A stretch of DNA of 64,000 nucleotides, taken from the NCBI RefSeq assembly GCF_015158295.1, contig NZ_JACDXV010000001.1:62001-126000 (forward strand), in the 5' to 3' direction. The notes beneath the pieces are model-generated. The model was not told the DNA's origin, did not search any database, and worked only from the letters and a program-made list of their open reading frames with translations. The stretch comes from Devosia faecipullorum. GTDB lineage: Bacteria; Pseudomonadota; Alphaproteobacteria; Rhizobiales; Devosiaceae. Shown piece after piece: positions 52,459 through 60,550 of the stretch (position 1 is its first letter; every line of letters begins with the position of its first letter). Made by a program: the position numbers and the translations under genes.

Positions 52459-52832
52459 ATGCTTGAGCGCCGGGACGGCAGAAGCATCAACATGGCGACG
52501 GTGGCGTCTTCGCTGAAGATCGTCCCCAGCCTGGCCGCCGATCCCATCTCAGAGGCCGCTGTCGTCGGACTGACCAAGTCGCTCGCAGCGGATTATACGG
52601 CCAGCAATATTCGCGTAAACGCGATCTGCACCGGTACTGTGGACAGCCCCAGACTGCACGAGAGATGGCACATCACCGTCGACTTCGAAGCGGCAAGGCG
52701 GGCGTTCATCGGCCGGCAGCCGACCGGTCCATCGCGCGGGCGGGAGAGGGTGCTGATATCGCCGTTTATCTGGCTGACGCAACCTATATGACCGGCCAGG
52801 CCCACATCATCGACAGCGGCTGGACCGCCTGA
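52411..52832 (+). pseudogene. Short-chain dehydrogenase/reductase remnant
   Basis: The C-terminal half of an SDR: HVRTKRHVLRQMLERRDG, INMATVASSLKIVPS, AAVVGLTKSLAADYTASNIR, VNAICTGTVDSP; then, after a shift near 52745, DIAVYLADATYMTGQAHIID and the end SGWTA. The NAD-binding N-terminus is absent. The catalytic Tyr-x-x-x-Lys is replaced by ADPISE, so both catalytic residues are lost. It is a clear pseudogene; the end at 52832 is the natural stop. The closest style is sugar dehydrogenases of the FabG type. Confidence 0.75.
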
Positions 52833-52911
52833 GGTCCGGCTTGCCGGAAGCCGTACGCGGCGTTGCCGGGTGCAGCGGCATGTGCTGGCACGTTCATATG
52901 TTCGGCTATGA

Positions 52912-53259
52912 TCACGTTGAGGCATCTGAGCTGTTGGCAATTTCCAGCAGCGCGTCGGCATGGCATGGGCCTCCCAGCGGGCACCAGCAGGCAAGGTTCT
53001 TGCCCGACAGAGCCGCGCGTATCTCGGCGTCGCTCGGGTATCCGGCGGCCTCTCGCATCTTGGCGTCGGCCAGCATGGCCCTGAACATCCCAACGGAGCT
53101 GGCCCGGTCGGGAGCCACCTTTCCCAATGCGCCCGCTTTGCCGATGGGAAAGGGATTGCCCCATTTGCTCGGCCGGCAGACCTTCAATGTGTGCTCAGGC
53201 ATTCGCCATCCCTTGTGGCGGGAGAGTTGAACACGGACTGGCTTGGATTCTCTCGACAT
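52912..53259 (-). CDS. DUF4326-family protein
   Basis: 115-residue protein of DUF4326, a family common on phages and plasmids. The marks are VCRPSKWGNPF near the start, SDAEIRAALSGKNLACWCP in the middle, and CHADALLEIAN at the end, with the Cys/His pattern (CWC, CH) that may bind metal. The function is unknown. ATG 53259 gives a family-like N-terminus; an ATG twelve codons earlier is possible. It is the last island-type gene before msrA. Confidence 0.82.
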   Translation of the reverse strand: MSRESKPVRVQLSRHKGWRMPEHTLKVCRPSKWGNPFPIGKAGALGKVAPDRASSVGMFRAMLADAKMREAAGYPSDAEIRAALSGKNLACWCPLGGPCHADALLEIANSSDAST

Positions 53260-53446
53260 GCAAGGCTCCGAGGCTGCGCTGACGACGACAAGCACGATAA
53301 ACCCACCCGTCGCGACCTGTCTCGAATTCTATTGGCTCGAATTCGAGCGGCGCGCTGTGCAAGTTTTTGCGGATAAAAACCCTCCTGCCGAACCGGAGGC
53401 CATCGGTTTCGCGCGTTCGATCGCCAGAGGCTTCATTTCGTTGTGA
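53243..53446 (+). CDS. Doubtful small ORF
   Basis: 67 codons, no recognised family, no clear ribosome site. The C-terminal part (CLEFYWLEFERRAVQVFADK) looks like a helix, which is the only reason to mention it. It overlaps the start region of the DUF4326 gene on the other strand. It may not be a gene. Confidence 0.2.
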   Translation: MDSLDMQGSEAALTTTSTINPPVATCLEFYWLEFERRAVQVFADKNPPAEPEAIGFARSIARGFISL

Positions 53447-53514
53447 ACCGGGTGATCTGGTCCCGGAGCAGGATCATATTAGACAAGTGGTTCCCGATCT
53501 CATGAGGTGTCGCA

Positions 53515-54240
53515 ATGCCCCGAACGCTTGCCGCTCCAGTCGATCGCCTCCGTCGCCGCTTGCTGGCAGCGATTGCTGTCACGCCCGTGCTCGCATTGCA
53601 GCTACCGGCGCAAGGACAGGAGGCGCCCGTGGTGATCCCGCCACCACAATCCGATTTGGACGAAAGCGGCGACAATGCCGTGGCCGTTTTGGCCGGGGGA
53701 TGCTTCTGGGGTGTGCAGGGGGTATTCCAGCGGGTGAGGGGCGTGAAGAGCGCTGTTTCCGGCTATGCCGGCGGATCGGCCGAAACCGCCACCTATGACT
53801 TGACCACACGCGGCGATACCGGCCATGCCGAGGCGGTCGAGATCACCTACGATCCCCGAGAAGTCAGCTTTGGCACGCTTCTGCAAGTCTATTTTTCTGT
53901 CGCGCATAACCCCACGCAACTGAATTTTCAGGGACCGGATCGCGGCACGCAATATCGCTCCGCAATTTTCGTGCTTGATCAGGCGCAGGAGAAAATCGCC
54001 CGTGCCTATATTGCCCAACTCGACGATGAGGGTCTGTTCGATGGGCCGATCGTCACCACGCTCGAGCCCTTGGACGTGTTCTATCCGGCCGAACAATATC
54101 ATCAGGATTTTTTGACCCTGAATCCGACCTGGCCCTATATTGTCATCCACGATCTTCCCAAGATCCAGGCGCTGGAGCGGCTATTTCCCTCCCTGTTTCG
54201 GGCCGAGCCGATATTGGTGGGCATGCTGCCGCCGGCTTAG
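53515..54240 (+). CDS. msrA: Peptide-methionine (S)-S-oxide reductase, exported form
   Basis: 241-residue MsrA that repairs methionine-S-sulfoxide. The catalytic Cys is C63 in GGCFWG. GYAGGS, YDLTTRGDTGHAEAVEI and QYRSAIFV follow in the usual order, and YPAEQYHQDF is present near the end. Residues 1-35 look like a signal peptide (RLRRRLLAAIAVTPVLALQL), which suggests a periplasmic enzyme and not the cytoplasmic MsrA. No second Cys pair is obvious near the C-terminus, so the recycling route is unclear. ATG 53515 is used. Confidence 0.92.
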   Translation: MPRTLAAPVDRLRRRLLAAIAVTPVLALQLPAQGQEAPVVIPPPQSDLDESGDNAVAVLAGGCFWGVQGVFQRVRGVKSAVSGYAGGSAETATYDLTTRGDTGHAEAVEITYDPREVSFGTLLQVYFSVAHNPTQLNFQGPDRGTQYRSAIFVLDQAQEKIARAYIAQLDDEGLFDGPIVTTLEPLDVFYPAEQYHQDFLTLNPTWPYIVIHDLPKIQALERLFPSLFRAEPILVGMLPPA

Positions 54241-54339
54241 GGCTGCAGCCGTGAGGAGCGGACGACGGCAATACCCTTCCGGAACCGGTCGCACGGATGA
54301 ACGTTGCCATTTTTGAGACCCTGAAATGGGAGAGACGGC

Positions 54340-54888
54340 ATGCGCATGACCGGCACGATCGTTTTCGTCAGTGTGGTTTCCGGACTGCCCATCGGCGCGG
54401 TCGGCGCGGCCGACATCATAACCGTTCCAGTTTCGACCCAGTCGGCGCTGCCTCTATACCAGGACGCCGCATTCGACTGGGGCGGCTTTTATGCCGGAAT
54501 TTATGGCGGGATTCAGAACAGTGGGGCTGGAGGGCAGCAATTTGGCGCGGGGCTCAATGCCGGCGTTAACGCCCAATTCGACTTCTATCTCTTCGGCGCC
54601 GAGGTGGCGGTAACCGGTTTGGCCGATAACGGGGCCGGCGAAACAGCCTATGGCCAGATCCTTGGCCGGGCAGGGCTCGTCGTAACCGATGACGTGTTGC
54701 TTTACGCCGCCGGAGGTTACGGCATCGATCTGGGTCCGCCTGCCGAAGAAGACGTGCTGATCGGCGGAGGTGTCGAATTCGCGGTAGCCGATTCCGTGTC
54801 GGTGCGCGCCCAATACCTGCATGGCTTCCCGACCCTGGGCGGAAATCCCAAGGACCAAGTGGCCATTGGCGCGAACTTTCACTTTTAA
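54340..54888 (+). CDS. Outer-membrane beta-barrel protein
   Basis: 182-residue exported protein. The signal peptide spans about 1-23 (ends VGAAD). The barrel begins FDWGGFYAGIYGGIQ and has alternating hydrophobic strands such as LIGGGVEFAVADSVSVRAQY; it ends in Phe (IGANFHF), the mark for BAM recognition. The layout is like that of the Omp25/Omp31-type porin-like proteins of rhizobia. It is a shorter relative of the next gene. The ATG at 54340 lies next to GGGAGAGACGGC. Confidence 0.82.
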   Translation: MRMTGTIVFVSVVSGLPIGAVGAADIITVPVSTQSALPLYQDAAFDWGGFYAGIYGGIQNSGAGGQQFGAGLNAGVNAQFDFYLFGAEVAVTGLADNGAGETAYGQILGRAGLVVTDDVLLYAAGGYGIDLGPPAEEDVLIGGGVEFAVADSVSVRAQYLHGFPTLGGNPKDQVAIGANFHF

Positions 54889-55281
54889 CGCCCTGTCCCG
54901 TGCCGATGAAGGAAGTTGCTACCGAATGGCGGCGTCCAATGGCCTGATTCCCATTCGCACGCGAGTTGAGGTCTCGATTCGCTTAGGCTGGGCGGTGGAA
55001 GGCCTTGCCGATTGCGTTTGCGGCCGGAATGTGGCAGCGTCCGCCTCATTCCGGCGACAGGATTGACTGCCACGATCGCAATTTGCTCAATGAAAGACGC
55101 CTGGAAGCTGGCTTTTGTATCAAATTGAACCAATTCCGGGGCATTCCTGCAACAGGTGCCTGAAAATGGTCATCAAATTTTATCCGCACTTCTCAATTTG
55201 AGAGGTGGTGGGGTTGTCAGCCCCGCGCCTGTGGGGCATTTATCGGATCGACTACGGTTAACTCTATTGGGAGTGCAAGAT
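54889..55281. promoter_or_regulatory. Region upstream of the second outer-membrane protein gene
   Basis: About 390 bases without a gene. It must contain the promoter and probably a long leader. TCTCAA-T-TTGAGA (55191-55203) is a 13-base palindrome that may be an operator or hairpin. No terminator for the upstream barrel gene is obvious. Confidence 0.3.
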
Positions 55282-55872
55282 ATGTTTGTACGTTCTCTCG
55301 CTATCGGCGTTTCCGCCGCAGCTCTTATGGTTGGTGGCGCTCAGGCCGCTGACCTGATCATCCCGACCACCCCGCAGCCGGTTTACACCGCTGCTGGTTT
55401 TGACTGGGAAGGCCTCTATGCTGGTGTCCGTCTGGGCGGCCAGTTCATTGGTGCCAACGCAGGTCAGTATGCTGGCGCCTCCAACAGCACCACCTATGGT
55501 GTTATCGGTGCCGCCGTCGGCGTGAACTTCATCCCGGTCGACCCGGTCCTGCTCGGTATCGAAGTTACCGGCGACTACAACTGGAACAGCGCTGCAGCTG
55601 TGACCTCCACCAGCGAATTCTTCGCGAACCTGCGCGTTGGTGCCATCGTCACCGATAACGCCATGGTCTATGCACTGGGCGGCGTTGGTATCTCCAATGA
55701 CGGCGTCACTTCTCAGGGCGTGTACCAGCTGGGTGGTGGTGTTGAGTTTGCCGTTACCGACGCTGTCACCGTCCGCGGTGAAGTCGTTGGCCAGGGCGAC
55801 TTCCGCTCGGAAGTCGGCGACACCTTCTTTGAATCCGCCAAGGCAACTGTCGGCGTGTTCTACCACTTCTAA
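55282..55872 (+). CDS. Outer-membrane beta-barrel protein, Omp25/Omp31 type
   Basis: 196-residue exported protein. The signal peptide ends at GGAQAAD (about 22). The barrel begins FDWEGLYAGVRLGGQ, shows VYALGGVGIS and YQLGGGVEFAVTDAVTVRGEV, and ends VGVFYHF with the terminal Phe. The codons are strikingly different from neighbouring genes, with many GGT, GTT, GCT and ACC, as in very highly expressed genes. It is probably an abundant porin-like surface protein. The ATG at 55282 follows GGGAG at about 9 bases. Two hairpins follow. Confidence 0.86.
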   Translation: MFVRSLAIGVSAAALMVGGAQAADLIIPTTPQPVYTAAGFDWEGLYAGVRLGGQFIGANAGQYAGASNSTTYGVIGAAVGVNFIPVDPVLLGIEVTGDYNWNSAAAVTSTSEFFANLRVGAIVTDNAMVYALGGVGISNDGVTSQGVYQLGGGVEFAVTDAVTVRGEVVGQGDFRSEVGDTFFESAKATVGVFYHF

Positions 55873-55884
55873 GAACGTTGCGTG

Positions 55885-55904
55885 GCGGGGCGACATCGCC
55901 CCGC
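55885..55904 (+). terminator. First hairpin after the Omp gene
   Basis: A perfect 8-bp stem, GCGGGGCG with CGCCCCGC and an ACAT loop, 12 bases after the stop. T-tract is weak; it may protect the 3' end. Confidence 0.55.
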
Positions 55905-55928
55905 TGCCAGTTTCTTGCAGCCCATTTC

Positions 55929-55966
55929 GGCGGACCGATCATATCGGGCCGCCGTTTTGGTTTTTT
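55929..55966 (+). terminator. Rho-independent terminator after the Omp gene
   Basis: The stem GGCGG-a-CCGAT pairs with ATCGG-g-CCGCC (loop of three), followed by GTTTTGGTTTTTT. Confidence 0.9.
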
Positions 55967-56125
55967 GGCGAGAATCACGGGATGCACGGGAGGCGGGCTG
56001 TCGGCGCATTCGGCTGGACCTGGGGAACTGCTGTGCGGTTACCAGAACTCCCGATTGATGTGGAAAATCTGATCGTCTCCTGCAAATTGCCGGGTAAGTC
56101 AGTGCAGAAGTGCCGCCTTTGTTAC

Positions 56126-56142
56126 ATGATAATTTTTATCAT
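56126..56142. promoter_or_regulatory. Palindrome in the nuo promoter, RirA-box-like
   Basis: ATGATAATTTTTATCAT is a perfect 7-3-7 palindrome. It contains TGA-N9-TCA, the form given for the IRO/RirA box of rhizobia. It lies about 140 bases before nuoA. The match is suggestive only, since any A/T-rich palindrome of this size can fit. Confidence 0.35.
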
Positions 56143-56279
56143 ATTTTCTTTCCCTTGAAACGTTTTGGGGGAAGGTCTAAGCCCTTCGGCATCACCTGTG
56201 CGTCGGCTGGTTTGCCCCAATTGCAGACGAGCCCGCGCCCATCACGGCCGCCTCGGCCGCTTGAACTTTAGGCTGCCGC

Positions 56280-56645
56280 ATGACCGATCTGCTCAGCAAT
56301 TATCTGCCCATCGTCATCTTTATTGCACTTGCGGCAATTATTGGCGGTGCGCTTCTGGTTGCGCCTTTCCTCGTGTCGCTGAAGCGCCCCGACCCCGAGA
56401 AGCTCTCCGCATTCGAAGCGGGCTTCGAGGCGTTTGGCGATGCGCGCATGAAGGTGGATGTGCGCTTTTATCTGGTCGCTATCCTGTTCATCATCTTCGA
56501 CCTGGAAGTGGCGTTCCTCTTCCCCTGGGCCGTCGCCTTCCGTGAAGTGGGCTGGTTCGGTTTCTGGTCGATGATGATCTTTCTCGGCGTGCTGACCATC
56601 GGCTTTATCTATGAATGGCGTAAGGGAGCTCTGGAATGGGATTGA
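56280..56645 (+). CDS. nuoA: NADH-quinone oxidoreductase subunit A
   Basis: 121-residue membrane subunit of complex I with three helices. The conserved loop [24 protein letters not shown] contains the family pattern; the universal Cys of this loop (YECG in E. coli) is replaced by FEAG here. The [22 protein letters not shown] helix follows. It is the first gene of the nuo operon and overlaps nuoB by 10 bases. Confidence 0.95.
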   Translation: MTDLLSNYLPIVIFIALAAIIGGALLVAPFLVSLKRPDPEKLSAFEAGFEAFGDARMKVDVRFYLVAILFIIFDLEVAFLFPWAVAFREVGWFGFWSMMIFLGVLTIGFIYEWRKGALEWD

Positions 56646-57217
56646 CCCCGTCCAGTTCGACACTGGTTACCCCGCGTCCCTCGGGCGCGCTCGATCCTGC
56701 GACCGGCAAGCCTGTTGGCGCCGATGATCCGTTCTTCGCCGGCGTCAATAACGAGCTTGCTGACAAGGGTTTTCTCGTCACGACCGTGTCACAGCTCATC
56801 ACTTGGGCGCGCACCGGTTCGTTGATGTGGATGCAGACGGGTCTGGCCTGCTGCGCCGTGGAAATGATGCAGATGTCGATGCCGCGCTACGACATCGAAC
56901 GTTTCGGTACGGCACCGCGCGCTTCGCCGCGCCAGTCTGACGTGCTGATCGTCGCGGGAACGCTGACCAACAAAATGGCTCCGGCCCTGCGCAAGGTCTA
57001 TGACCAGATGCCGGAGCCGCGCTACGTCATCTCCATGGGCTCCTGCGCCAATGGCGGTGGCTATTATCACTATTCCTATTCCGTGGTGCGGGGCTGTGAC
57101 CGCGTGCTGCCGGTGGACGTCTACGTTCCTGGCTGCCCGCCGACGGCCGAAGCGCTTCTCTACGGCATTTTGTTGCTGCAGAAGAAAATCCGCCGCGACG
57201 GCACGATCGAACGATAG
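56636..57217 (+). CDS. nuoB: NADH-quinone oxidoreductase subunit B
   Basis: 193-residue subunit that carries the terminal 4Fe-4S cluster N2, which passes electrons to quinone. The four ligands are C72-C73 (ACCAVEMM), C137 (GSCANGG) and C167 (PGCPPT). The N-terminal about 45 residues are an alphaproteobacterial extension ([20 protein letters not shown]). The ATG lies within the end of nuoA, so it is coupled. Confidence 0.98.
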   Translation: MGLTPSSSTLVTPRPSGALDPATGKPVGADDPFFAGVNNELADKGFLVTTVSQLITWARTGSLMWMQTGLACCAVEMMQMSMPRYDIERFGTAPRASPRQSDVLIVAGTLTNKMAPALRKVYDQMPEPRYVISMGSCANGGGYYHYSYSVVRGCDRVLPVDVYVPGCPPTAEALLYGILLLQKKIRRDGTIER

Positions 57218-57226
57218 GGCAGGGGC

Positions 57227-57844
57227 ATGGACGAGACAATTGTTATCGACCCGCTCGTGGCGCTCGGCGAACACATCACCACGTCCCTGGGTGACGCGGT
57301 CCTGGGCTTCGAAGTGGCGTTCGGCGATCTGGCGGTCACCGTGCAGCGCGATTCGATCGTCAATGTGGCGACATTCCTGCGCGATGATCCGAAATGTCGT
57401 TTTATCGGCTTCGTCGATGTCTGCGGTGCCGACTACCCGGCGCGGGAATTCCGCTTCGACGTGGTCTATCATCTGCTGAGCCCGCATCTGAACCAGCGCA
57501 TCCGCGTCAAGCTCGAAACCGACGAGGCCACTCCCGTGCCCTCTATCTGCGACGTGTTCTCCGGTGCGGACTGGTTCGAACGCGAAACCTACGACCTATA
57601 TGGCGTGCAATTCTCGGGTCACCCCGACCTGCGGCGCATCCTCACCGATTATGGCTTTGACGGGCACCCGCTGCGCAAGGACTTCCCGCTCACCGGCTTC
57701 GTGGAAGTCCGTTACGACGAAGAACGCAAGCGCGTGGTCTACGAGCCCGTCAAGCTGACGCAGGAATTCCGCTCGTTCGATTACCTGTCGCCTTGGGAAG
57801 GCACCGACTATGTGCTGCCCGGCGACGAGAAGGCGAAGAACTGA
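57227..57844 (+). CDS. nuoC: NADH-quinone oxidoreductase subunit C
   Basis: 205-residue peripheral arm subunit (30-kDa type), separate from nuoD as in mitochondria and not fused as in E. coli. The signature [20 protein letters not shown] is intact, followed by [18 protein letters not shown]. The stop overlaps the nuoD ATG by one base. Confidence 0.97.
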   Translation: MDETIVIDPLVALGEHITTSLGDAVLGFEVAFGDLAVTVQRDSIVNVATFLRDDPKCRFIGFVDVCGADYPAREFRFDVVYHLLSPHLNQRIRVKLETDEATPVPSICDVFSGADWFERETYDLYGVQFSGHPDLRRILTDYGFDGHPLRKDFPLTGFVEVRYDEERKRVVYEPVKLTQEFRSFDYLSPWEGTDYVLPGDEKAKN

Positions 57845-59034
57845 TGTCTGAAGTCGAAGTCCGCAACTTCACGCTCAATTTTGGTCCGGTTCATCCGTCG
57901 GCGCACGGCGTGCTGCGCATGATTCTGGAGCTGGACGGCGAACTGGTCCAGCGCGTAGATCCGCATGTCGGCCTGTTGCATCGCGGCACAGAGAAGCTGA
58001 TCGAATCCAAGACCTACCTTCAAGCGGTGCCTTATTTCGATCGCCTCGATTATGTGGCTCCGATGAACCAGGAGCATGCTTTCGCGCTGGCCGTGGAGCG
58101 AATGCTGGGGATCGACGTGCCGCGTCGCGGCCAACTCATCCGCGTGCTCTACTCCGAAATCGGGCGCCTCTTGGCCCACCTGATGAACGTCACGACGCAA
58201 GCCATGGATATTGGCGCGCTGACCCCGCCGCTCTGGGGATTCGAACAGCGTGAAAAGCTCATGGTGTTTTATGAGCGCGCTTCAGGTGCCCGCATGCATG
58301 CTGCCTATTTCCGCCCCGGTGGTGTCCATCAGGACTTGCCGCAAGCGTTGATCGACGACATTGCGGCGTTCTGCGAGGAATTTCCCAAGGCACTGGACGA
58401 TATTGATACGCTGCTGACCGAAAACCGCATCTTCAAGCAGCGCAACGTCGATATTGGCGTCGTGAGCCTTGAAGAGGCATGGGGGCAGGGCTTCTCCGGA
58501 ACGATGGTGCGCAGTGCCGGCGCGGCGTGGGACTTGCGCAAGGCGCAGCCCTATGACTGCTATGCCGAAATGGAGTTCGACGTTCCGGTCGGTTCCAGTG
58601 GCGATTGCTATGACCGCTACCTGATCCGCATGGAAGAAATGCGCCAGGCGAACCGCATCATGCAGCAATGCATCGCCAAGCTGAATGCGGCAGACGGCAA
58701 GGGGCCGGTCGCGTCCACTGACGGCAAGGTCGTTCCGCCCAAGCGCGGCGAGATGAAGCGCTCGATGGAAGCGCTGATCCATCACTTCAAGCTCTATACC
58801 GAGGGCTACAAGGTGCCGGCCGGCGAGATCTATGCCGCCGTGGAAGCCCCCAAGGGCGAATTCGGGGTCTATCTGGTGGCCGACGGCACCAACAAGCCCT
58901 ATCGCTGCCATATCCGTGCTCCGGGCTTCGCGCACCTGAGCGCCATGGATCGTCTGTGCCGCGGCCACATGCTGGCCGACGTGACGGCGATCCTGGGTTC
59001 GATTGATATTGTGTTCGGAGAGGTTGATCGCTGA
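57844..59034 (+). CDS. nuoD: NADH-quinone oxidoreductase subunit D
   Basis: 396-residue 49-kDa-type subunit that forms the quinone pocket with Nuo[20 protein letters not shown] contains the conserved His loop at the site; HRGTEKLIE and [14 protein letters not shown] follow. The protein ends at the DIVFGEVDR pattern typical for the family. ATG 57844 is used; it overlaps nuoC and nuoE by one base each. Confidence 0.98.
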   Translation: MSEVEVRNFTLNFGPVHPSAHGVLRMILELDGELVQRVDPHVGLLHRGTEKLIESKTYLQAVPYFDRLDYVAPMNQEHAFALAVERMLGIDVPRRGQLIRVLYSEIGRLLAHLMNVTTQAMDIGALTPPLWGFEQREKLMVFYERASGARMHAAYFRPGGVHQDLPQALIDDIAAFCEEFPKALDDIDTLLTENRIFKQRNVDIGVVSLEEAWGQGFSGTMVRSAGAAWDLRKAQPYDCYAEMEFDVPVGSSGDCYDRYLIRMEEMRQANRIMQQCIAKLNAADGKGPVASTDGKVVPPKRGEMKRSMEALIHHFKLYTEGYKVPAGEIYAAVEAPKGEFGVYLVADGTNKPYRCHIRAPGFAHLSAMDRLCRGHMLADVTAILGSIDIVFGEVDR

Positions 59035-60344
59035 TGGCTACGCGACGCCTTGCAGACGAGTCGGTGCAACCGGCAAGTTTTGCCTTTACCGCAGAAAATC
59101 AGGCCTGGGCTGAAAAGCGCATCGGGCTCTATCCGCCCGGCCGGCAGCAATCGGCTGTCATTCCGCTGCTGATGCGTGCGCAGGATCAGGAAGGCTGGGT
59201 CACTCGCGCGACCATCGAGACAATCGCGGAAATGCTGGGCATGCCATATATCCGCGTGCTGGAAGTGGCCACCTTCTACACCCAGTTCCAATTGGTGCCG
59301 GTGGGTAAGCGGGCCCATATCCAGGTCTGCGGCACGACGCCTTGCATGTTGCGAGGCGCCGAAGGGCTGATCGATGTTTGCAAGAACAAGATTCACCCCG
59401 AACCGCATCACCTCAATGAAGATGGCTCGATGAGCTGGGAAGAAGTGGAATGTGCCGGCGCCTGCGTGAATGCGCCCATGGTTGCCATTTTCCACGACAC
59501 CTATGAGGATCTGACACCGGAACGCCTGGAAGAAATCATCGACGCTTTCCAGTCCGGAAACGGCGCCAGCATCAAGCCAGGACCGCAGGTCGATCGGCAA
59601 TTTGCTGCGGCGGAAGGCGGCCAGACGACATTGCTGGAACAGCCCAGCGCCAAGCGGGAGAAGTTCGTGCCGCCGCCGGCTGCCGACGCACCCGCCGTGG
59701 CCGCACCTGCCGCACCAGCACCTACTACAGCAGGCAAGCCCAAGGATGTCGCCGAGGAAAACGCTCCGGCGCTCAAGGGAACGCCGGCGGATGCCAAGGT
59801 GTCCGTCGCCAAGGCCGAAGGCGAACGCAAAGCCGCCGCGCGCTCTGCCAAGGCGGAAAGTGGCGAGCCGAACAAGGCCATGCGCGAAGATGCCGTGGGC
59901 GCCGAAGTGCCTGGCGGCAAAGTTGATGGTGGCAAGGCGGTCGGCAAGGCCAGCGCGGTCGCACCCGCCGAGGGTGGCACCTCGACTTCGGCCAAGAAGG
60001 CCAAGAATGCTGCCAAGCCGGTAGAGGCCAGCCCAAGGGAAGTGACGCCGACCGCCGAGAAGGGCGGGCCTGCACAGCCTCTATTCGAGCGCCCCGCTGG
60101 CGAGCCCGACGACCTCAAGCTCATTTCAGGCGTCGGTCCCGTGCTGGAAGGCCGGTTGCATGCTTTGGGCATTACCACCTATGCGCAGATCGCCGGATTC
60201 AAGCAGACCGATATCGCCCGTGTCGATGAGGTGCTGAATTTCCGAGGCCGTATCGAGCGCGACGAATGGGTCAAGCAGGCCAAGGCGCTCGCCAAGGGCG
60301 GCGTCGAGGAATACCGCAAGGTGTTCGGGAAGGACCCGCGCTAA
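59034..60344 (+). CDS. nuoE: NADH-quinone oxidoreductase subunit E with long linker and C-terminal HhH-like domain
   Basis: 436 residues, far longer than the usual 160-240. Residues about 20-190 form the thioredoxin-like 2Fe-2S domain, with ligands C99, C104, C140 and C144. A disordered Ala/Pro/Lys linker follows (about 205-350). Residues about 358-436 ([42 protein letters not shown]) form a helix-hairpin-helix-like domain of the type also found in ribosomal L21 fusions and other rhizobial NuoE proteins. Its role in complex I is not known. The gene overlaps nuoD by one base. Confidence 0.95.
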   Translation: MATRRLADESVQPASFAFTAENQAWAEKRIGLYPPGRQQSAVIPLLMRAQDQEGWVTRATIETIAEMLGMPYIRVLEVATFYTQFQLVPVGKRAHIQVCGTTPCMLRGAEGLIDVCKNKIHPEPHHLNEDGSMSWEEVECAGACVNAPMVAIFHDTYEDLTPERLEEIIDAFQSGNGASIKPGPQVDRQFAAAEGGQTTLLEQPSAKREKFVPPPAADAPAVAAPAAPAPTTAGKPKDVAEENAPALKGTPADAKVSVAKAEGERKAAARSAKAESGEPNKAMREDAVGAEVPGGKVDGGKAVGKASAVAPAEGGTSTSAKKAKNAAKPVEASPREVTPTAEKGGPAQPLFERPAGEPDDLKLISGVGPVLEGRLHALGITTYAQIAGFKQTDIARVDEVLNFRGRIERDEWVKQAKALAKGGVEEYRKVFGKDPR

Positions 60345-60548
60345 ATGGCCAGTCGCAAGATCAACTTTGGCACGCTGACCCTGATGGACTACGCGATCGG
60401 CGTGATCCTGACGCTGGTCGCCACTGCCATGGTGACGGGTCTTGAGATGGCTGCAAATCTCACCCTGCCGAGCTTTATGGCTTCGGCAGCCGGGGCGGCG
60501 ATCGGTATTGCCGCCTGGTTCACTTATCTGTTGAAGCGGAAAAGCTGA
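60345..60548 (+). CDS. Small two-helix membrane protein inside the nuo operon
   Basis: 67 residues, not recognised. It starts on the base after the nuoE stop and ends 2 bases before nuoF, so it is surely translated with the operon. The sequence has a polar start ([11 protein letters not shown]), two hydrophobic helices ([20 protein letters not shown] and [20 protein letters not shown]) and a positive end (KRKS). It could be an assembly factor or an accessory complex I subunit; this is inferred from position alone. Confidence 0.8.
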   Translation: MASRKINFGTLTLMDYAIGVILTLVATAMVTGLEMAANLTLPSFMASAAGAAIGIAAWFTYLLKRKS

Positions 60549-60550
60549 TC

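Larger units (their letters stand above)
55873..56279. promoter_or_regulatory. Intergenic region between the Omp gene and nuoA
   Basis: About 400 bases with no gene. The left part has two hairpins that end the Omp transcript. The right part should hold the nuo promoter and contains the palindrome at 56126-56142. The stretch just before nuoA is GC-rich without a strong ribosome site; AGGCTG lies 5 bases before the ATG. Confidence 0.5.

Noticed and set aside
48298..53515. A second copy of the tRNA-Asp 3' end as the right attachment site
   Set aside because: No repeat of the T-arm and acceptor sequence was seen by reading; the right end may have been lost or may lie outside the window.
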